From NCBI GenBank assembly GCA_022792815.1, contig JAAWBS010000038.1:1-64000 (forward strand): DNA of 64,000 nucleotides, written 5' to 3'. Below, in pieces: positions 35,855-44,317 of the stretch; the stretch's first letter is position 1; every line of letters begins with the position of its first letter. Source of the stretch: Hungatella sp. GTDB taxonomy: Bacteria; Bacillota; Clostridia; Lachnospirales; Lachnospiraceae. A program made the translations under genes and the position numbers. Below the pieces are notes generated by a model. That model was not told the DNA's origin, searched no databases, and saw nothing but the letters and a program-made list of their open reading frames with translations.

Positions 35855-37530
35855 ACCTTAAGCTTCGGTTCGGTTCCGGAGGGCCTCACGACGACAGAGC
35901 AGTCTCCCTCCAGCAGAAACCGGACCACATTGGATGGCGGAAGCCCGTCCAGTCCGTCCCGGTAATCCAGAAGCTTTACGATCCTTTTGCCGCCCAGATG
36001 GGTGATTTCACCTCGCAACTTCTCCATAATCAGTATCATCTGCCCTGCTCCGTCTGCCCCCTCGAAGTGATAGCAGTGCTGAGTGTCCAGACAATACCCG
36101 CAGGTGCGGTACAGTTCCTCCAGCTTTTCCCATAGACTGAGACCTTGAGCCTTGTAAAAGGCTGCCATCTCGCAGATCAGCAGGGAGGCCACCACGCCGT
36201 CTTTATCCCGGACATAAGATCCGCTTAAGTATCCATAACTCTCCTCAAAGGCAAAGAGAAACGAGTCTGTCCGTCTGTCCTTTTCCAGGATTCCCAGCTG
36301 TTCCCCGATAAACTTAAACCCAGTCAGCACGTTGACGGTCCTCACCCCGTAGCGGGAGGCAATCTTCTCCGCCATGCCGGTGGTGACGATGGTCTTCATG
36401 AAGATCGGATCTTTGGGCATGGTGCGGTCGGCCGCACGGCTGGCGCAGATGTAGTCTAAAAGCAGCAGCCCAGTCTGATTGCCGGACAGAAGGCGGTAGA
36501 CTCCGCAGCCGTCGCGGACCGCGATGCCTGCCCGGTCACAGTCAGGATCCGTGGCGAGAACCAGATCTGCCTCTCGCTCTGCTGCGCAGCGGATACCAAG
36601 TTCCATGGCCTCCGCTACCTCCGGGTTAGGGTAGGGACAGGTGGGGAAATGTCCGTCAGGCTCCCGTTGTTCCTCCACCACCATCACATCCTCATATCCG
36701 CTTTCCCGGAGGGCACGGATCACCGGTTCCAGTCCGGTTCCATTTAAGGGGGTGTAGATGACGGAGAGAGGGCTGGAAGACCTCAGAGACTGGCCTTTCA
36801 CGGCTTCCACATAGGCCGTGAGGACTTCCTCGGGGATATAGCGGATAGAGCCGGTGCGGATTCCATCCTCAAAAGATATGGTTTTGCAGTCCTCAAAGAG
36901 ATCCAGCTTTTCGATCTCCTTAAGGATCGCCTTCGCTGCTTCGGTCGTGATCTGGCAGCCATCCGGCCCATAGACCTTGTAGCCGTTGTAGACGGCCGGA
37001 TTGTGGGAGGCAGTGATCATAATGCCTGCCCTACATCCAAGCTCCCTGACTGCAAAGGACAGACATGGGGTGGGCATCAGCCTGGGATAGAGAAAGACCT
37101 CCAGGCCATTGGCTGCCAGCACGGAGCAGGCAGTCCTGGCAAATAAGTCCGACTTGATCCGGGAGTCATAGCTGACGGCGACCCGAGGCGTTCCACTGTC
37201 GCCCTTTTTTCTGCCCGCCGCACCTTTTCCGCTTTCAGCCGCACTGGCCGCTGGTGCCACGACTTTCTGGCCGTCCATCTGCCTTCCCGCCGCCGCACGG
37301 ATATAATCCGCCAGTCCTTGGGAAGCCTTGGACACGGTGTAAAGGTTCATCCGGTTGGTTCCTGCGCCGATGATACCTCTCAGGCCGCCGGTTCCGAAGG
37401 CCAGATTTTGGTAGAAGGCATCCGTTACGGCCTTTTGATCGCCTTTCATGGAAATCAGTTCCCATATCAAATCCGGATCGGCTGTGGCGCGGAGGCACCA
37501 CTGTTCATACTGTTGCGTAATCGTATCCAT
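35767..37530 (-). CDS. Phosphoglucomutase/phosphomannomutase
   Basis: A 587-aa alpha-D-phosphohexomutase that interconverts hexose-6-phosphate and hexose-1-phosphate in the cytoplasm. The four active-site parts are visible: GIMITASHNPAVYNGYK (phosphoserine loop), TDPDCDR (metal loop, with Cys where Ala is commoner), FEESYGYLSG (sugar loop) and VRPSGTEPKLKVY (phosphate loop). A low-complexity Ala/Gly/Lys insert lies near residues 75-100. Start ATG at 37530 with GGAGAGG before it; the longer frame is rejected. Last gene of the GDP-sugar operon, so phosphomannomutase activity feeding manC is likely. Confidence 0.92.
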   Translation of the reverse strand: MDTITQQYEQWCLRATADPDLIWELISMKGDQKAVTDAFYQNLAFGTGGLRGIIGAGTNRMNLYTVSKASQGLADYIRAAAGRQMDGQKVVAPAASAAESGKGAAGRKKGDSGTPRVAVSYDSRIKSDLFARTACSVLAANGLEVFLYPRLMPTPCLSFAVRELGCRAGIMITASHNPAVYNGYKVYGPDGCQITTEAAKAILKEIEKLDLFEDCKTISFEDGIRTGSIRYIPEEVLTAYVEAVKGQSLRSSSPLSVIYTPLNGTGLEPVIRALRESGYEDVMVVEEQREPDGHFPTCPYPNPEVAEAMELGIRCAAEREADLVLATDPDCDRAGIAVRDGCGVYRLLSGNQTGLLLLDYICASRAADRTMPKDPIFMKTIVTTGMAEKIASRYGVRTVNVLTGFKFIGEQLGILEKDRRTDSFLFAFEESYGYLSGSYVRDKDGVVASLLICEMAAFYKAQGLSLWEKLEELYRTCGYCLDTQHCYHFEGADGAGQMILIMEKLRGEITHLGGKRIVKLLDYRDGLDGLPPSNVVRFLLEGDCSVVVRPSGTEPKLKVYISVCEDSREAAAQAERGIAEGISSWVR

Positions 37531-37567
37531 CTTTTTCCTCTCCAGCCGGGTATTCTGCGAAAAGGAA

Positions 37568-38881
37568 TTATCCCAAAGAGAATTTCTCCTTGTCATGTAC
37601 ATTAATGTCTTTTCCCAGCTGTACTTCTATCAATTTTAATTCGGTCTCCGCAATCACCGTGTGGCGGCAGCCGGCCTTCATGGAGATCACATGGCCCGCC
37701 TCGATCTCCTGGTTCAGCCCGTCCACCACGGCCCGGCCTTTTCCCGAGATCACATGCCACACCTCGTCTCGGTTCTTGTGGCTGTGATAGTTCATGCGGT
37801 GTCCGGCATTTAAGGTGACCTTGATGGTCATACTCTCCGTCTCCACATCCAGAACGCGGAAACTGCCCCAGGACTTGTCGGCAAACATGATCTGCTGGTC
37901 GATCTTGTCCACAAAGGGCTTGATATAACTGGACTGGCCCTTGTCGGAGACAAGGATTCCCTCCGGGCTGGCGGAGATCACCACATCCTGGAGCCCCATG
38001 GCGAGGACAGGTACGTCCAGCTCATTGATGACGTGGACATTTTGGCAGTCTTCATCCATCATGGCCTTTCCTATGCTGCTCTCTTCCATGGCCTCTGTCA
38101 GAGTGTTCCAGGTACCCAGATCCTTCCACTGGCCGGCGAACCGCATCACCTGGATGGCCGGTTCCTTTTCCACCACCGCGTAGTCAAAGCTGATCTTTTC
38201 AAGGGTCTCATAGCGGTCAAACAGGCTCTGATAATCCGCAAAGCCTATGAGCTCTCTGGCTTTGTCCAGGACATAGTTCAGCTTGTACGCAAAGACTCCG
38301 CCGTTCCAGAGCGCTCCCTGGCGGATGTATGCCTCGGCGGTCCGGACATCCGGTTTCTCCTTGAAGGTAGAGACAGGGCTGACCTTGTGACTGTCTGCCG
38401 GTATGATATATCCGTATTTCTCGCTGGGGTAGGTGGGTTCGATTCCCATGAGCACCAGATTGGCCTGGCCTTTCGCTGCCTGTGCTCCCAGTTCCTTTAA
38501 TGCAGTAAAATAATCGTCTTCCACATAGGGGTCCACCGGACAGACTATAACCGCCTCGTCTTCAGAGACCTTCCGGACATCATGAAGATAGGCCGTGGCC
38601 AGCGCAATGGCCGGAAAGGTATCCCTTCGGCAGGGCTCCACGGAGATGCCTGCCTTTTCCCCCAGCTGATTGTGGATCGAGGAGACCTGAGCCTTGGAGG
38701 TGGCGATGGTCACCGTGGCAGACGGGTCCGCCTTGATGATCTGCCGGTATACCCGCTGCACCATGGACTCATATTCCTCGGTCTGAGTCTTAAATATTTT
38801 GATAAACTGTTTGGAGCGGATGTCGTTGGAAAGGGGCCACAGCCGCTTCCCGGATCCGCCGGACAATAAAATAATATTCAT
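37568..38881 (-). CDS. manC: Mannose-1-phosphate guanylyltransferase with C-terminal cupin
   Basis: A 437-aa enzyme making GDP-mannose from GTP and mannose-1-phosphate. The nucleotidyltransferase signature LSGGSGKRLWPLS starts at residue 6 and FKEKP lies near 160; residues of about 330-430 are a cupin of the type II mannose-6-phosphate isomerase kind (MNYHSHKNRDEVWHVISGKG). Both activities could thus be in one chain. I start at ATG 38881, about nine bases after AGGAAGG, rather than the in-frame GTG at 38890. Followed by pgm after 37 bases. Confidence 0.93.
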   Translation of the reverse strand: MNIILLSGGSGKRLWPLSNDIRSKQFIKIFKTQTEEYESMVQRVYRQIIKADPSATVTIATSKAQVSSIHNQLGEKAGISVEPCRRDTFPAIALATAYLHDVRKVSEDEAVIVCPVDPYVEDDYFTALKELGAQAAKGQANLVLMGIEPTYPSEKYGYIIPADSHKVSPVSTFKEKPDVRTAEAYIRQGALWNGGVFAYKLNYVLDKARELIGFADYQSLFDRYETLEKISFDYAVVEKEPAIQVMRFAGQWKDLGTWNTLTEAMEESSIGKAMMDEDCQNVHVINELDVPVLAMGLQDVVISASPEGILVSDKGQSSYIKPFVDKIDQQIMFADKSWGSFRVLDVETESMTIKVTLNAGHRMNYHSHKNRDEVWHVISGKGRAVVDGLNQEIEAGHVISMKAGCRHTVIAETELKLIEVQLGKDINVHDKEKFSLG

Positions 38882-38894
38882 AGGATTCACCTTC

Positions 38895-39839
38895 CTACCG
38901 CTCTGCCCTCATGGGATTATTCAGGAAATCTTCGTAAGCCAGGCGGATGCCATCCTCCAGCTCAGTCTTGTAGGTCCAGCCCAGGGCAGCGCTCTTGGAC
39001 ACATCCAAGAGCTTCCTTGGGGTGCCGTTGGGCTTGGAGGGATCCCAGCGGATCTCGCCCTCATAGCCGATCACTTTGGCTGCCAGTTCCGTCAGCTCTT
39101 TGATGGTCAGCTCCTTGCCTGTGCCTGCGTTGACGGTCTCGTTGCCGCTGTAATGGTTCATCAGGAAGACGCAGAGGTTGGCCAGGTCATCTACATAGAG
39201 AAACTCCCTTAACGGGCTGCCGTCCCCCCAGCAGGTCACGTAGGGCAGGCCTGCCTCCTTGGCCTCATGGAACCGCCGGATCAGGGCGGGCAGGACATGG
39301 CTGTGGGTGGGGTGGTAATTGTCGTTGGGGCCGTACAGATTGGTGGGCATGACGCTGATATAGTCGGTGCCGTACTGCCGGTTCAGAAACTCACAGTATT
39401 TCAGACCGGAGATCTTAGCCAGGGCATAGGCCTCGTTGGTTTTCTCCAGTTCGCTGGTCAGAAGACAGCTTTCCTTCATAGGCTGAGGCGCCATGCGGGG
39501 GTAGATACAGGAGGAACCGAGAAATTCCAGCTTTTTGCATCCGTTTTCCCATGCGGAGTGGATCACGTTCATCTCCAGGATCATGTTGTCGTACATGAAG
39601 TCTGCCAGTGCGCTCTGGTTGGCCTCGATTCCGCCTACCTTGGCGGCGGCCAGGAACACATACTCCGGCCTTTCCTGTGCAAAAAAGTCCTCCACCTCCT
39701 GCTGACGGCACAGGTTCAGCTCCCTGTGAGTCCGGGTGATCAGGTTGGTATAGCCCTGACGGTTTAATTCCCTGACGATGGCAGAACCCACCATTCCCCG
39801 GTGTCCGGCTATATATATTTTCGAATCTTTTTCCATCAT
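38895..39839 (-). CDS. fcl: GDP-L-fucose synthase
   Basis: A 314-aa extended SDR that epimerises and reduces GDP-4-keto-6-deoxymannose to GDP-L-fucose. [19 protein letters not shown] at the start gives the G-x-x-G-x-x-G nucleotide site, [16 protein letters not shown] carries the catalytic Ser/Cys region, and [15 protein letters not shown] the Y-x3-[13 protein letters not shown] is characteristic of WcaG/Fcl. The ATG at 39839 overlaps the TGA of gmd, so the two are coupled. Confidence 0.95.
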   Translation of the reverse strand: MMEKDSKIYIAGHRGMVGSAIVRELNRQGYTNLITRTHRELNLCRQQEVEDFFAQERPEYVFLAAAKVGGIEANQSALADFMYDNMILEMNVIHSAWENGCKKLEFLGSSCIYPRMAPQPMKESCLLTSELEKTNEAYALAKISGLKYCEFLNRQYGTDYISVMPTNLYGPNDNYHPTHSHVLPALIRRFHEAKEAGLPYVTCWGDGSPLREFLYVDDLANLCVFLMNHYSGNETVNAGTGKELTIKELTELAAKVIGYEGEIRWDPSKPNGTPRKLLDVSKSAALGWTYKTELEDGIRLAYEDFLNNPMRAER

Positions 39840-40879
39840 AACGTCTTCTTCCCTTCCCTCTTTGCAAGTTCCCGGTCGTGTTTGGCCATGATCTCCACCA
39901 GCTGCTCGTAGCTGGTCTTCTGGGGATTCCATCCGAGAACCGTTTTCGCCTTGGTCGGGTCTCCCCACAGATTGTCCACGTCCGTGGGACGGAAATAGTC
40001 GGGGTTCACGCAGACCAGCATCTTCCCGGTCTTGGCGTCATAGCCCTTTTCCTGGAGCCCTTGGCCCTCCCAGTATAGCTCATAACCGTTGGCTTTAAAA
40101 GCCCTTTCCGTGAAATCACGGACCGTGTGCTGCACCCCGGTGGCGATGACGAAGTCTTCCGGTATCTCCTGCTGAAGCATGAGCCACATACACTCCACAT
40201 AGTCCTTGGCATAGCCCCAGTCTCTAAGAGAGTCCAGATTGCCCAGCTCCAGATGATCCTGAAGGCCCTCCGCGATCCGTCCCGCGGCCAGGGTGATCTT
40301 TCTGGTGACAAAACTTTCTCCCCGTCTCTCGGACTCATGGTTGAAGAGGATGCCGTTGACGGCGAACATGCCGTAGGCTTCCCGGTATTCCTTGGTGATC
40401 CAGAAACCGTACTGCTTGGCCACTGCATAGGGACTGTAGGGGTGAAAATGGGTGTTCTCGTTCTGAGGCACCTCCTCCACCTTGCCGTACAGCTCGGATG
40501 TGGAGGCCTGATAGAACCTGGTCTTCTTCTCCAGCCCCAAGACGCGGATGGCCTCTAAGGCGCGCAGTACTCCTATGGCATCCACATCGCCGGAGTATTC
40601 CGGCACATCGAAAGATACCTGGACGTGAGACTGAGCTGCCAGGTTATAAAATTCGTCCGGTTGGACAATATTGGTGATTCGGATCAGGGAGGAGGTATCA
40701 GACAGATCTCCGTCATGGAGCGTGATCCTCCCGGACCGAAGGAGGTGATCGATCCTGGATGTGTGGGAGATAGAGGCTCTCCTGGTTATTCCGTGGACTT
40801 CATATCCTTTTTCTAAAAGAAATTCCGCCAGATAAGAGCCGTCCTGGCCGGTAATTCCTGTAATCAATGCCTTTTTCAT
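39836..40879 (-). CDS. gmd: GDP-mannose 4,6-dehydratase
   Basis: A 347-aa SDR that forms GDP-4-keto-6-deoxy-D-mannose. [19 protein letters not shown] is the near-invariant Gmd N-terminus; [23 protein letters not shown] (Y-x3-K) and [20 protein letters not shown] are also diagnostic. First gene of a four-gene operon gmd-fcl-manC-pgm. AAAGGAATG precedes the ATG, and a good promoter lies 37 bases upstream with AraC-type sites behind it. Confidence 0.96.
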   Translation of the reverse strand: MKKALITGITGQDGSYLAEFLLEKGYEVHGITRRASISHTSRIDHLLRSGRITLHDGDLSDTSSLIRITNIVQPDEFYNLAAQSHVQVSFDVPEYSGDVDAIGVLRALEAIRVLGLEKKTRFYQASTSELYGKVEEVPQNENTHFHPYSPYAVAKQYGFWITKEYREAYGMFAVNGILFNHESERRGESFVTRKITLAAGRIAEGLQDHLELGNLDSLRDWGYAKDYVECMWLMLQQEIPEDFVIATGVQHTVRDFTERAFKANGYELYWEGQGLQEKGYDAKTGKMLVCVNPDYFRPTDVDNLWGDPTKAKTVLGWNPQKTSYEQLVEIMAKHDRELAKREGKKTL

Positions 40880-40915
40880 GGTCTTTCATTCCTTTCAAGA
40901 GTTGTCATAGGTCAC

Positions 40916-40944
40916 ATTGTAAACAACCTGCCCCTCCATTTCAA
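40916..40944 (-). promoter_or_regulatory. Promoter of the GDP-fucose operon
   Basis: Reading leftwards, TTGAAA (40944-40939) and TACAAT (40921-40916) are 17 bp apart, giving a leader of about 30 nt before gmd. Confidence 0.7.
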
Positions 40945-40949
40945 TCCAC

Positions 40950-40981
40950 AATCTTGATTTATACTGGTATAATCTTGACTT
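40950..40981. promoter_or_regulatory. Tandem direct-repeat operator, AraC-type spacing
   Basis: AATCTTGATTT (40950-40960) and AATCTTGACTT (40971-40981) are direct repeats offset by exactly 21 bp, two helical turns, the arrangement of AraC-family half-sites. They end six bases upstream of the gmd -35 box, a position from which an AraC-type protein can contact polymerase. The right copy also abuts an extended -10 box TGCTATGAT (40985-40993) pointing at the araC-like gene, so autoregulation is possible. A 14-bp palindrome TTATACTGGTATAA fills the space between. Confidence 0.65.
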
Positions 40982-41117
40982 GTGTGCTATGATGATACCA
41001 GGGGAAAAGGTTCCGTGTGACATGCCTCCATGGCAAACCAGGATTTTGAGAGTCCCGGAATACCTTTCCGACCTGCCAAAACCATGAAAAGGACAGCCCG
41101 ACAGAGAGGAGGATTTT

Positions 41118-41987
41118 ATGGAACCGCTGTTTCAGGGAACGCTTGTGAACGCCAATCGAATCATCTATACCCCGTCCGGTTTTGCCAGGACGAACCTGCT
41201 TCATCTGCAGGAGACAGGGGAGCTGGAGGCTATAAAACCCCACACCAGCAGCCGAAACAACCTGGCCTCGTATCTGTTTCTTCTAATTATAAGGGGGTCC
41301 GGAACTTTGACCTATAACGGTACTTCCTACGGTCTGAAAGCGGGTGACTGCGCCTTTATCGACTGTAAAAAGGCTTACTCCCACCGGTCTTCTAAAGAGA
41401 CCTGGACGCTTAAGTGGGTGCATTTTTACGGGTCTAATATGAACGGAATTTATGAGAAATATGCACAGCGGGGGGGGAGAGCGGTGTTTCACCCGGAGAA
41501 GCCCCAGGTGTTTGCGGACCTTTTGGAGCAGCTGTTTCGCATCGCCGGTTCCGAGGACTACATTCGGGATATGCGTATCTGCGAGAAGCTGACCAGTCTT
41601 CTGACTCTCCTCATGGCAGAGAGCTGGCATCCGGAGGACAAGGTCCGGGTGGGGGCGAAGCGGCAGTCTCTCCTGCACGTGAAGGATTATCTGGATCAGA
41701 ATTACAGGGAGAGAATCACCTTGGACGGCCTTGCCGGCCATTTTTTCATCAATAAATTCTACCTTGCCAGGATCTTCAAAGATCAGTTCGGACTATCCAT
41801 CAACAACTATCTGTCTCAGATCCGGATCACACACGCCAAACGTCTTTTGCGATTCAGCGACATGACGGTGGAGCAGGTGGGGCATCAGTGCGGAATCGAC
41901 GAACCGGCCTATTTTGCCAGGGTGTTTAAGAAGGTGGAGGGGATCACTCCGGGGGAGTTTCGCCGGATGTGGCAGGCAATCGAGTAG
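41118..41987 (+). CDS. AraC family transcriptional regulator
   Basis: A 289-aa protein with an N-terminal cupin-like ligand domain (LFLLIIRGSGTLTYNGTSYG, GDCAFIDCKKAYSHRS) and a C-terminal double helix-turn-helix (KDYLDQNYRERITLDGLAGH, then FFINKFYLARIFKDQFG, and VEQVGHQCGIDEPAYFARVF). It follows AGGAGG. It is divergent from gmd, and tandem repeats with AraC-type spacing lie between. Probably a sugar-responsive activator of the GDP-fucose operon; ligand unknown. A run of eight G (41470-41477) lies in frame within QRGGR. Confidence 0.9.
   Translation: MEPLFQGTLVNANRIIYTPSGFARTNLLHLQETGELEAIKPHTSSRNNLASYLFLLIIRGSGTLTYNGTSYGLKAGDCAFIDCKKAYSHRSSKETWTLKWVHFYGSNMNGIYEKYAQRGGRAVFHPEKPQVFADLLEQLFRIAGSEDYIRDMRICEKLTSLLTLLMAESWHPEDKVRVGAKRQSLLHVKDYLDQNYRERITLDGLAGHFFINKFYLARIFKDQFGLSINNYLSQIRITHAKRLLRFSDMTVEQVGHQCGIDEPAYFARVFKKVEGITPGEFRRMWQAIE
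41470..41477 (+). repeat. Poly-G tract (8) inside the araC-like gene, in frame
   Basis: Eight G bases encode the glycines of QRGGRAVF in the linker between the sensor and DNA-binding domains. Slippage here would remove the DNA-binding domain. Confidence 0.85.
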
Positions 41988-42133
41988 GGAAGAGTTTTCC
42001 CCTACTCGCGCGCCGGGTCCTGGTCAGCTTTGCTGACAAAATTCATCTCTGGGCCCGTGTGCATAAAAAGAGGAGCCCGATTGATCGGACTCCCACTCAC
42101 AAGATGCCGCTATGTTTTGTCACTGGCTGTCTA

Positions 42134-42391
42134 TTATATTTCGTTAACATGATGGTCATACATCTCCGGTGTAGGGAATGCGTACTCGCTGTTGTCCATG
42201 CGAAACTCCATAACCTCCTCCACCGAACAGTTTAAGATGGTGCACAGCACGCCGATGGTGTGTGTCGATACATATTGATTCTTCTTTAAGCGGTTGATCT
42301 GACCGGAACTGAAGCCATATTTGGTGATCAGGCGATATTGGCTCACGTTTTTCTCCTTCATGGTTTTCCACAACGGCTCATAAGTAATCAT
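42134..42391 (-). CDS. Small XRE family HTH regulator
   Basis: An 85-aa protein that is almost entirely a Cro/C1-type helix-turn-helix (MITYEPLWKTMKEKNVSQYR, YGFSSGQINRLKKNQYVST, IGVLCTILNCSVEEVMEF), with about 18 extra residues at the C-terminus. GGAGGG precedes the ATG. It converges on the AraC-like gene and may regulate the polysaccharide genes to its right, but there is no direct evidence. Confidence 0.85.
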   Translation of the reverse strand: MITYEPLWKTMKEKNVSQYRLITKYGFSSGQINRLKKNQYVSTHTIGVLCTILNCSVEEVMEFRMDNSEYAFPTPEMYDHHVNEI

Positions 42392-42516
42392 TTGTAATCC
42401 CTCCTCCCTAGATTCTATTTAAACGCCCTTGTTAAGATAAACATATTGTCCACAATTGGAATATAATGGAAATATTGGATAAGAAAGGGTATTCATTAGC
42501 CCCTGGAGGGGGGGAG

Positions 42517-42547
42517 AAAAAACCCAGGCTGAGAAAATGCCCGGGTT
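42517..42547 (-). terminator. Intrinsic terminator on the minus strand
   Basis: Reading leftwards, AACCCGGGC (42547-42539) pairs with GCCTGGGTT (42529-42521), with one G-T pair and a nine-base loop, and is followed by a T run. It lies upstream of the XRE gene and would end any minus-strand transcript coming from about 42600. Confidence 0.6.
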
Positions 42548-42596
42548 TGGAACTATCATAGCATGAAATTCCACCTCCTGCCACCCCTTCAAATAA
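42517..42596 (-). ncRNA. Candidate ~80-nt small RNA or attenuated leader
   Basis: A minus-strand promoter TTGGAC (42630-42625), 16 bp, TAGAAT (42608-42603) is followed about 80 nt later by the intrinsic terminator at 42547-42517. Nothing between looks like a solid gene; a 61-codon frame from 42604 crosses the hairpin. The arrangement suits a short RNA, or a leader whose read-through controls the XRE gene. This promoter overlaps the divergent promoter at 42619. Confidence 0.3.
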
Positions 42597-42609
42597 TTCC
42601 CCATTCTAT

Positions 42610-42616
42610 TTCGACA
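42610..42616. promoter_or_regulatory. Spo0A-box-like site TTCGACA
   Basis: TTCGACA is the complement of the 0A-box TGTCGAA. It sits between two divergent promoter candidates (42603-42630 on - and 42619-42647 on +). A seven-base match can occur by chance. Confidence 0.35.
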
Positions 42617-42618
42617 TT

Positions 42619-42647
42619 TTGTCTGTCCAATCCCCTTAAAATATGAT
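42619..42647 (+). promoter_or_regulatory. Upstream promoter of the 42876 operon
   Basis: TTGTCT (42619-42624), 17 bp, TATGAT (42642-42647). The leader would be about 220 nt. Confidence 0.5.
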
Positions 42648-42829
42648 AGAATGGTAGTTGACTTACGGCTGCAAAGCTTGTAAAATAAAGAAACCTGCGT
42701 AATTTACGGGAAATTTCCATAATTGAGGCGATTTCCGGCGGTGAGAGAAGCTAATTGCGAAAGAAATCTTTAATAAAATCGTAAAAATATATGAAGTGCC
42801 GGAAAAGTAAGGTATTGAGACAAAATCTA

Positions 42830-42838
42830 TGCTATAAT
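42830..42838 (+). promoter_or_regulatory. Extended -10 promoter close to the 42876 gene
   Basis: TGCTATAAT, a perfect extended -10 box, lies 37 bases before the ATG. No good -35 accompanies it. Apart from these sites, the terminator and the candidate RNA, I see nothing else in 42392-42875. Confidence 0.55.
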
Positions 42839-42875
42839 TGATACCGTCAAATACGGCAATTGCAGGAGTAGAGGG

Positions 42876-44291
42876 ATGTATCAAAAGAGAAAGGCCTTTG
42901 AGAATATACTGATTTTAGGTTTGGACTCCATGAGTCTGGCCGTCAGCCTGGCTATCGCGTCATTGCTGCGGTATGGGGTGATTTTTGGAAGATTTGAACA
43001 CGGAGACCAGATGTGGCTTATGGTGTTCATGCTGGTGCTGTACGCAGCCATCAATATTTTTGTGGATTTTAACGATCACTTTTTCCGTCGAGGGCTGTTT
43101 CAGGAAGCAGAGAATGTGATCAAAGCGGAGGTGCTGTTCAGTCTGGTGCTGGTACTGGTGCTGTTCCTGATTCATCGGTCCGGCGAGTTGTCCAGAATGA
43201 TCTTCGGTTATTTTGTCATCGTGGATACGATCTTAAAACTTGCGGCGAGAGTGATCTTCAAGCAGTGTATGGTGAAGGGATACCGGATGAGCAAATACAG
43301 CAGCCGGCTGCTGATTGTGACCACATCGGATCGGGCCCAAAGCGTGATCAAGGATATCCTGGATTACAACGAGTGGAACCGGCTGATCGTGGGGATCGCT
43401 CTGACAGACGGGACGGTGAGGGGGGAGATCGAAGGAATCCCGGTGGTGGCAGACAGAGACTCTCTTTTGGATTATGTGATACATAACGGTGTGGACGAGG
43501 TGTTTATCATCGATGAGGAGATGAGAAGAAGCCCTCTTCTGGAGACCTGGATTCGAGAGATGGAGCAGATGGGGACTATCGTGGATGTCAATATCGACGT
43601 GTTTGACATCGCCCATTCCGGCAAGAAGACCCTGAACCGGGTGGGGAAGTATGCGGTGGTGACATTTGCCCGAAATTTGTTTTCCACCAGGGAGATGGCG
43701 GCCAAGAGGGCGTTGGATGTGGCAGGAAGTCTGGTAGGCATGGTGATTTTGGGAATCGCCACCATCTTTGTGGCACCGGCCATCAAGCTGGATTCTCCGG
43801 GACCGGTATTTTTCGGACAGACCAGAGTCGGGAAGAACGGACGGAAGTTTACTTTCTATAAATTCCGTTCCATGTATCAGGATGCGGAGGAGCGGAAGAA
43901 GGCTCTGATGGCCTCCAATGAGATGAAGGGCCTGATGTTCAAGATGGAAGATGATCCCCGTATCACCAGAGTGGGCAAATTTATCCGAAAGACCAGCATC
44001 GACGAGCTGCCTCAGTTCTGGAATGTGCTGAGAGGCGATATGAGTCTGGTGGGAACCAGGCCGCCGACGGTGGACGAGTTTGAGCAGTATGAGGCAAAGC
44101 ATAAATGCCGTCTGAGTATGACTCCGGGACTTACAGGGATGTGGCAGATCAGCGGCCGCAGCGATATCAAGGATTTTGACGAGGTGGTGAAGCTGGACAT
44201 GCTGTATATTGACAACTGGTCTATTTTGAAGGATATTAAGATATTGTTGCTGACGGTTTGGGTGGTGTTCACCAGACGTGGTTCCAAATAG
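42876..44291 (+). CDS. Polyprenyl glycosyl-1-phosphate transferase, second copy
   Basis: A 471-aa initiating enzyme with four or five N-terminal membrane helices, a CoA-binding-like middle region (RLLIVTTSDRAQSVIKDIL, VDEVFIIDEEMR) and a C-terminal catalytic domain: KRALDVAGSLVGMVIL, FYKFRSMYQDAEERKKALM, DDPRITRVGKFIRKTSIDEL, DMSLVGTRPPT and MTPGLTGMWQISGRS. The last two suit the galactose/GalNAc/GlcNAc-phosphate type more than the WcaJ type, but specificity is uncertain. AGGAG precedes the ATG. Followed after 26 bases by a Wzz-like gene, forming a two-gene operon ended by a strong terminator. Confidence 0.9.
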   Translation: MYQKRKAFENILILGLDSMSLAVSLAIASLLRYGVIFGRFEHGDQMWLMVFMLVLYAAINIFVDFNDHFFRRGLFQEAENVIKAEVLFSLVLVLVLFLIHRSGELSRMIFGYFVIVDTILKLAARVIFKQCMVKGYRMSKYSSRLLIVTTSDRAQSVIKDILDYNEWNRLIVGIALTDGTVRGEIEGIPVVADRDSLLDYVIHNGVDEVFIIDEEMRRSPLLETWIREMEQMGTIVDVNIDVFDIAHSGKKTLNRVGKYAVVTFARNLFSTREMAAKRALDVAGSLVGMVILGIATIFVAPAIKLDSPGPVFFGQTRVGKNGRKFTFYKFRSMYQDAEERKKALMASNEMKGLMFKMEDDPRITRVGKFIRKTSIDELPQFWNVLRGDMSLVGTRPPTVDEFEQYEAKHKCRLSMTPGLTGMWQISGRSDIKDFDEVVKLDMLYIDNWSILKDIKILLLTVWVVFTRRGSK

Positions 44292-44317
44292 AGGAGAGAA
44301 GAAAAGGAGAGCGGGAT

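Noticed and set aside
41981-42008. Terminator after the AraC-like gene
   Set aside because: CGAGTAGGG and CCCTACTCG can pair, but no T run follows on either strand and the left arm overlaps the stop codon.
43233-44102. 289-codon minus-strand frame inside the second sugar transferase
   Set aside because: It is a mirror of conserved catalytic codons on the other strand, with shadow-type composition (His, Leu, Gln).
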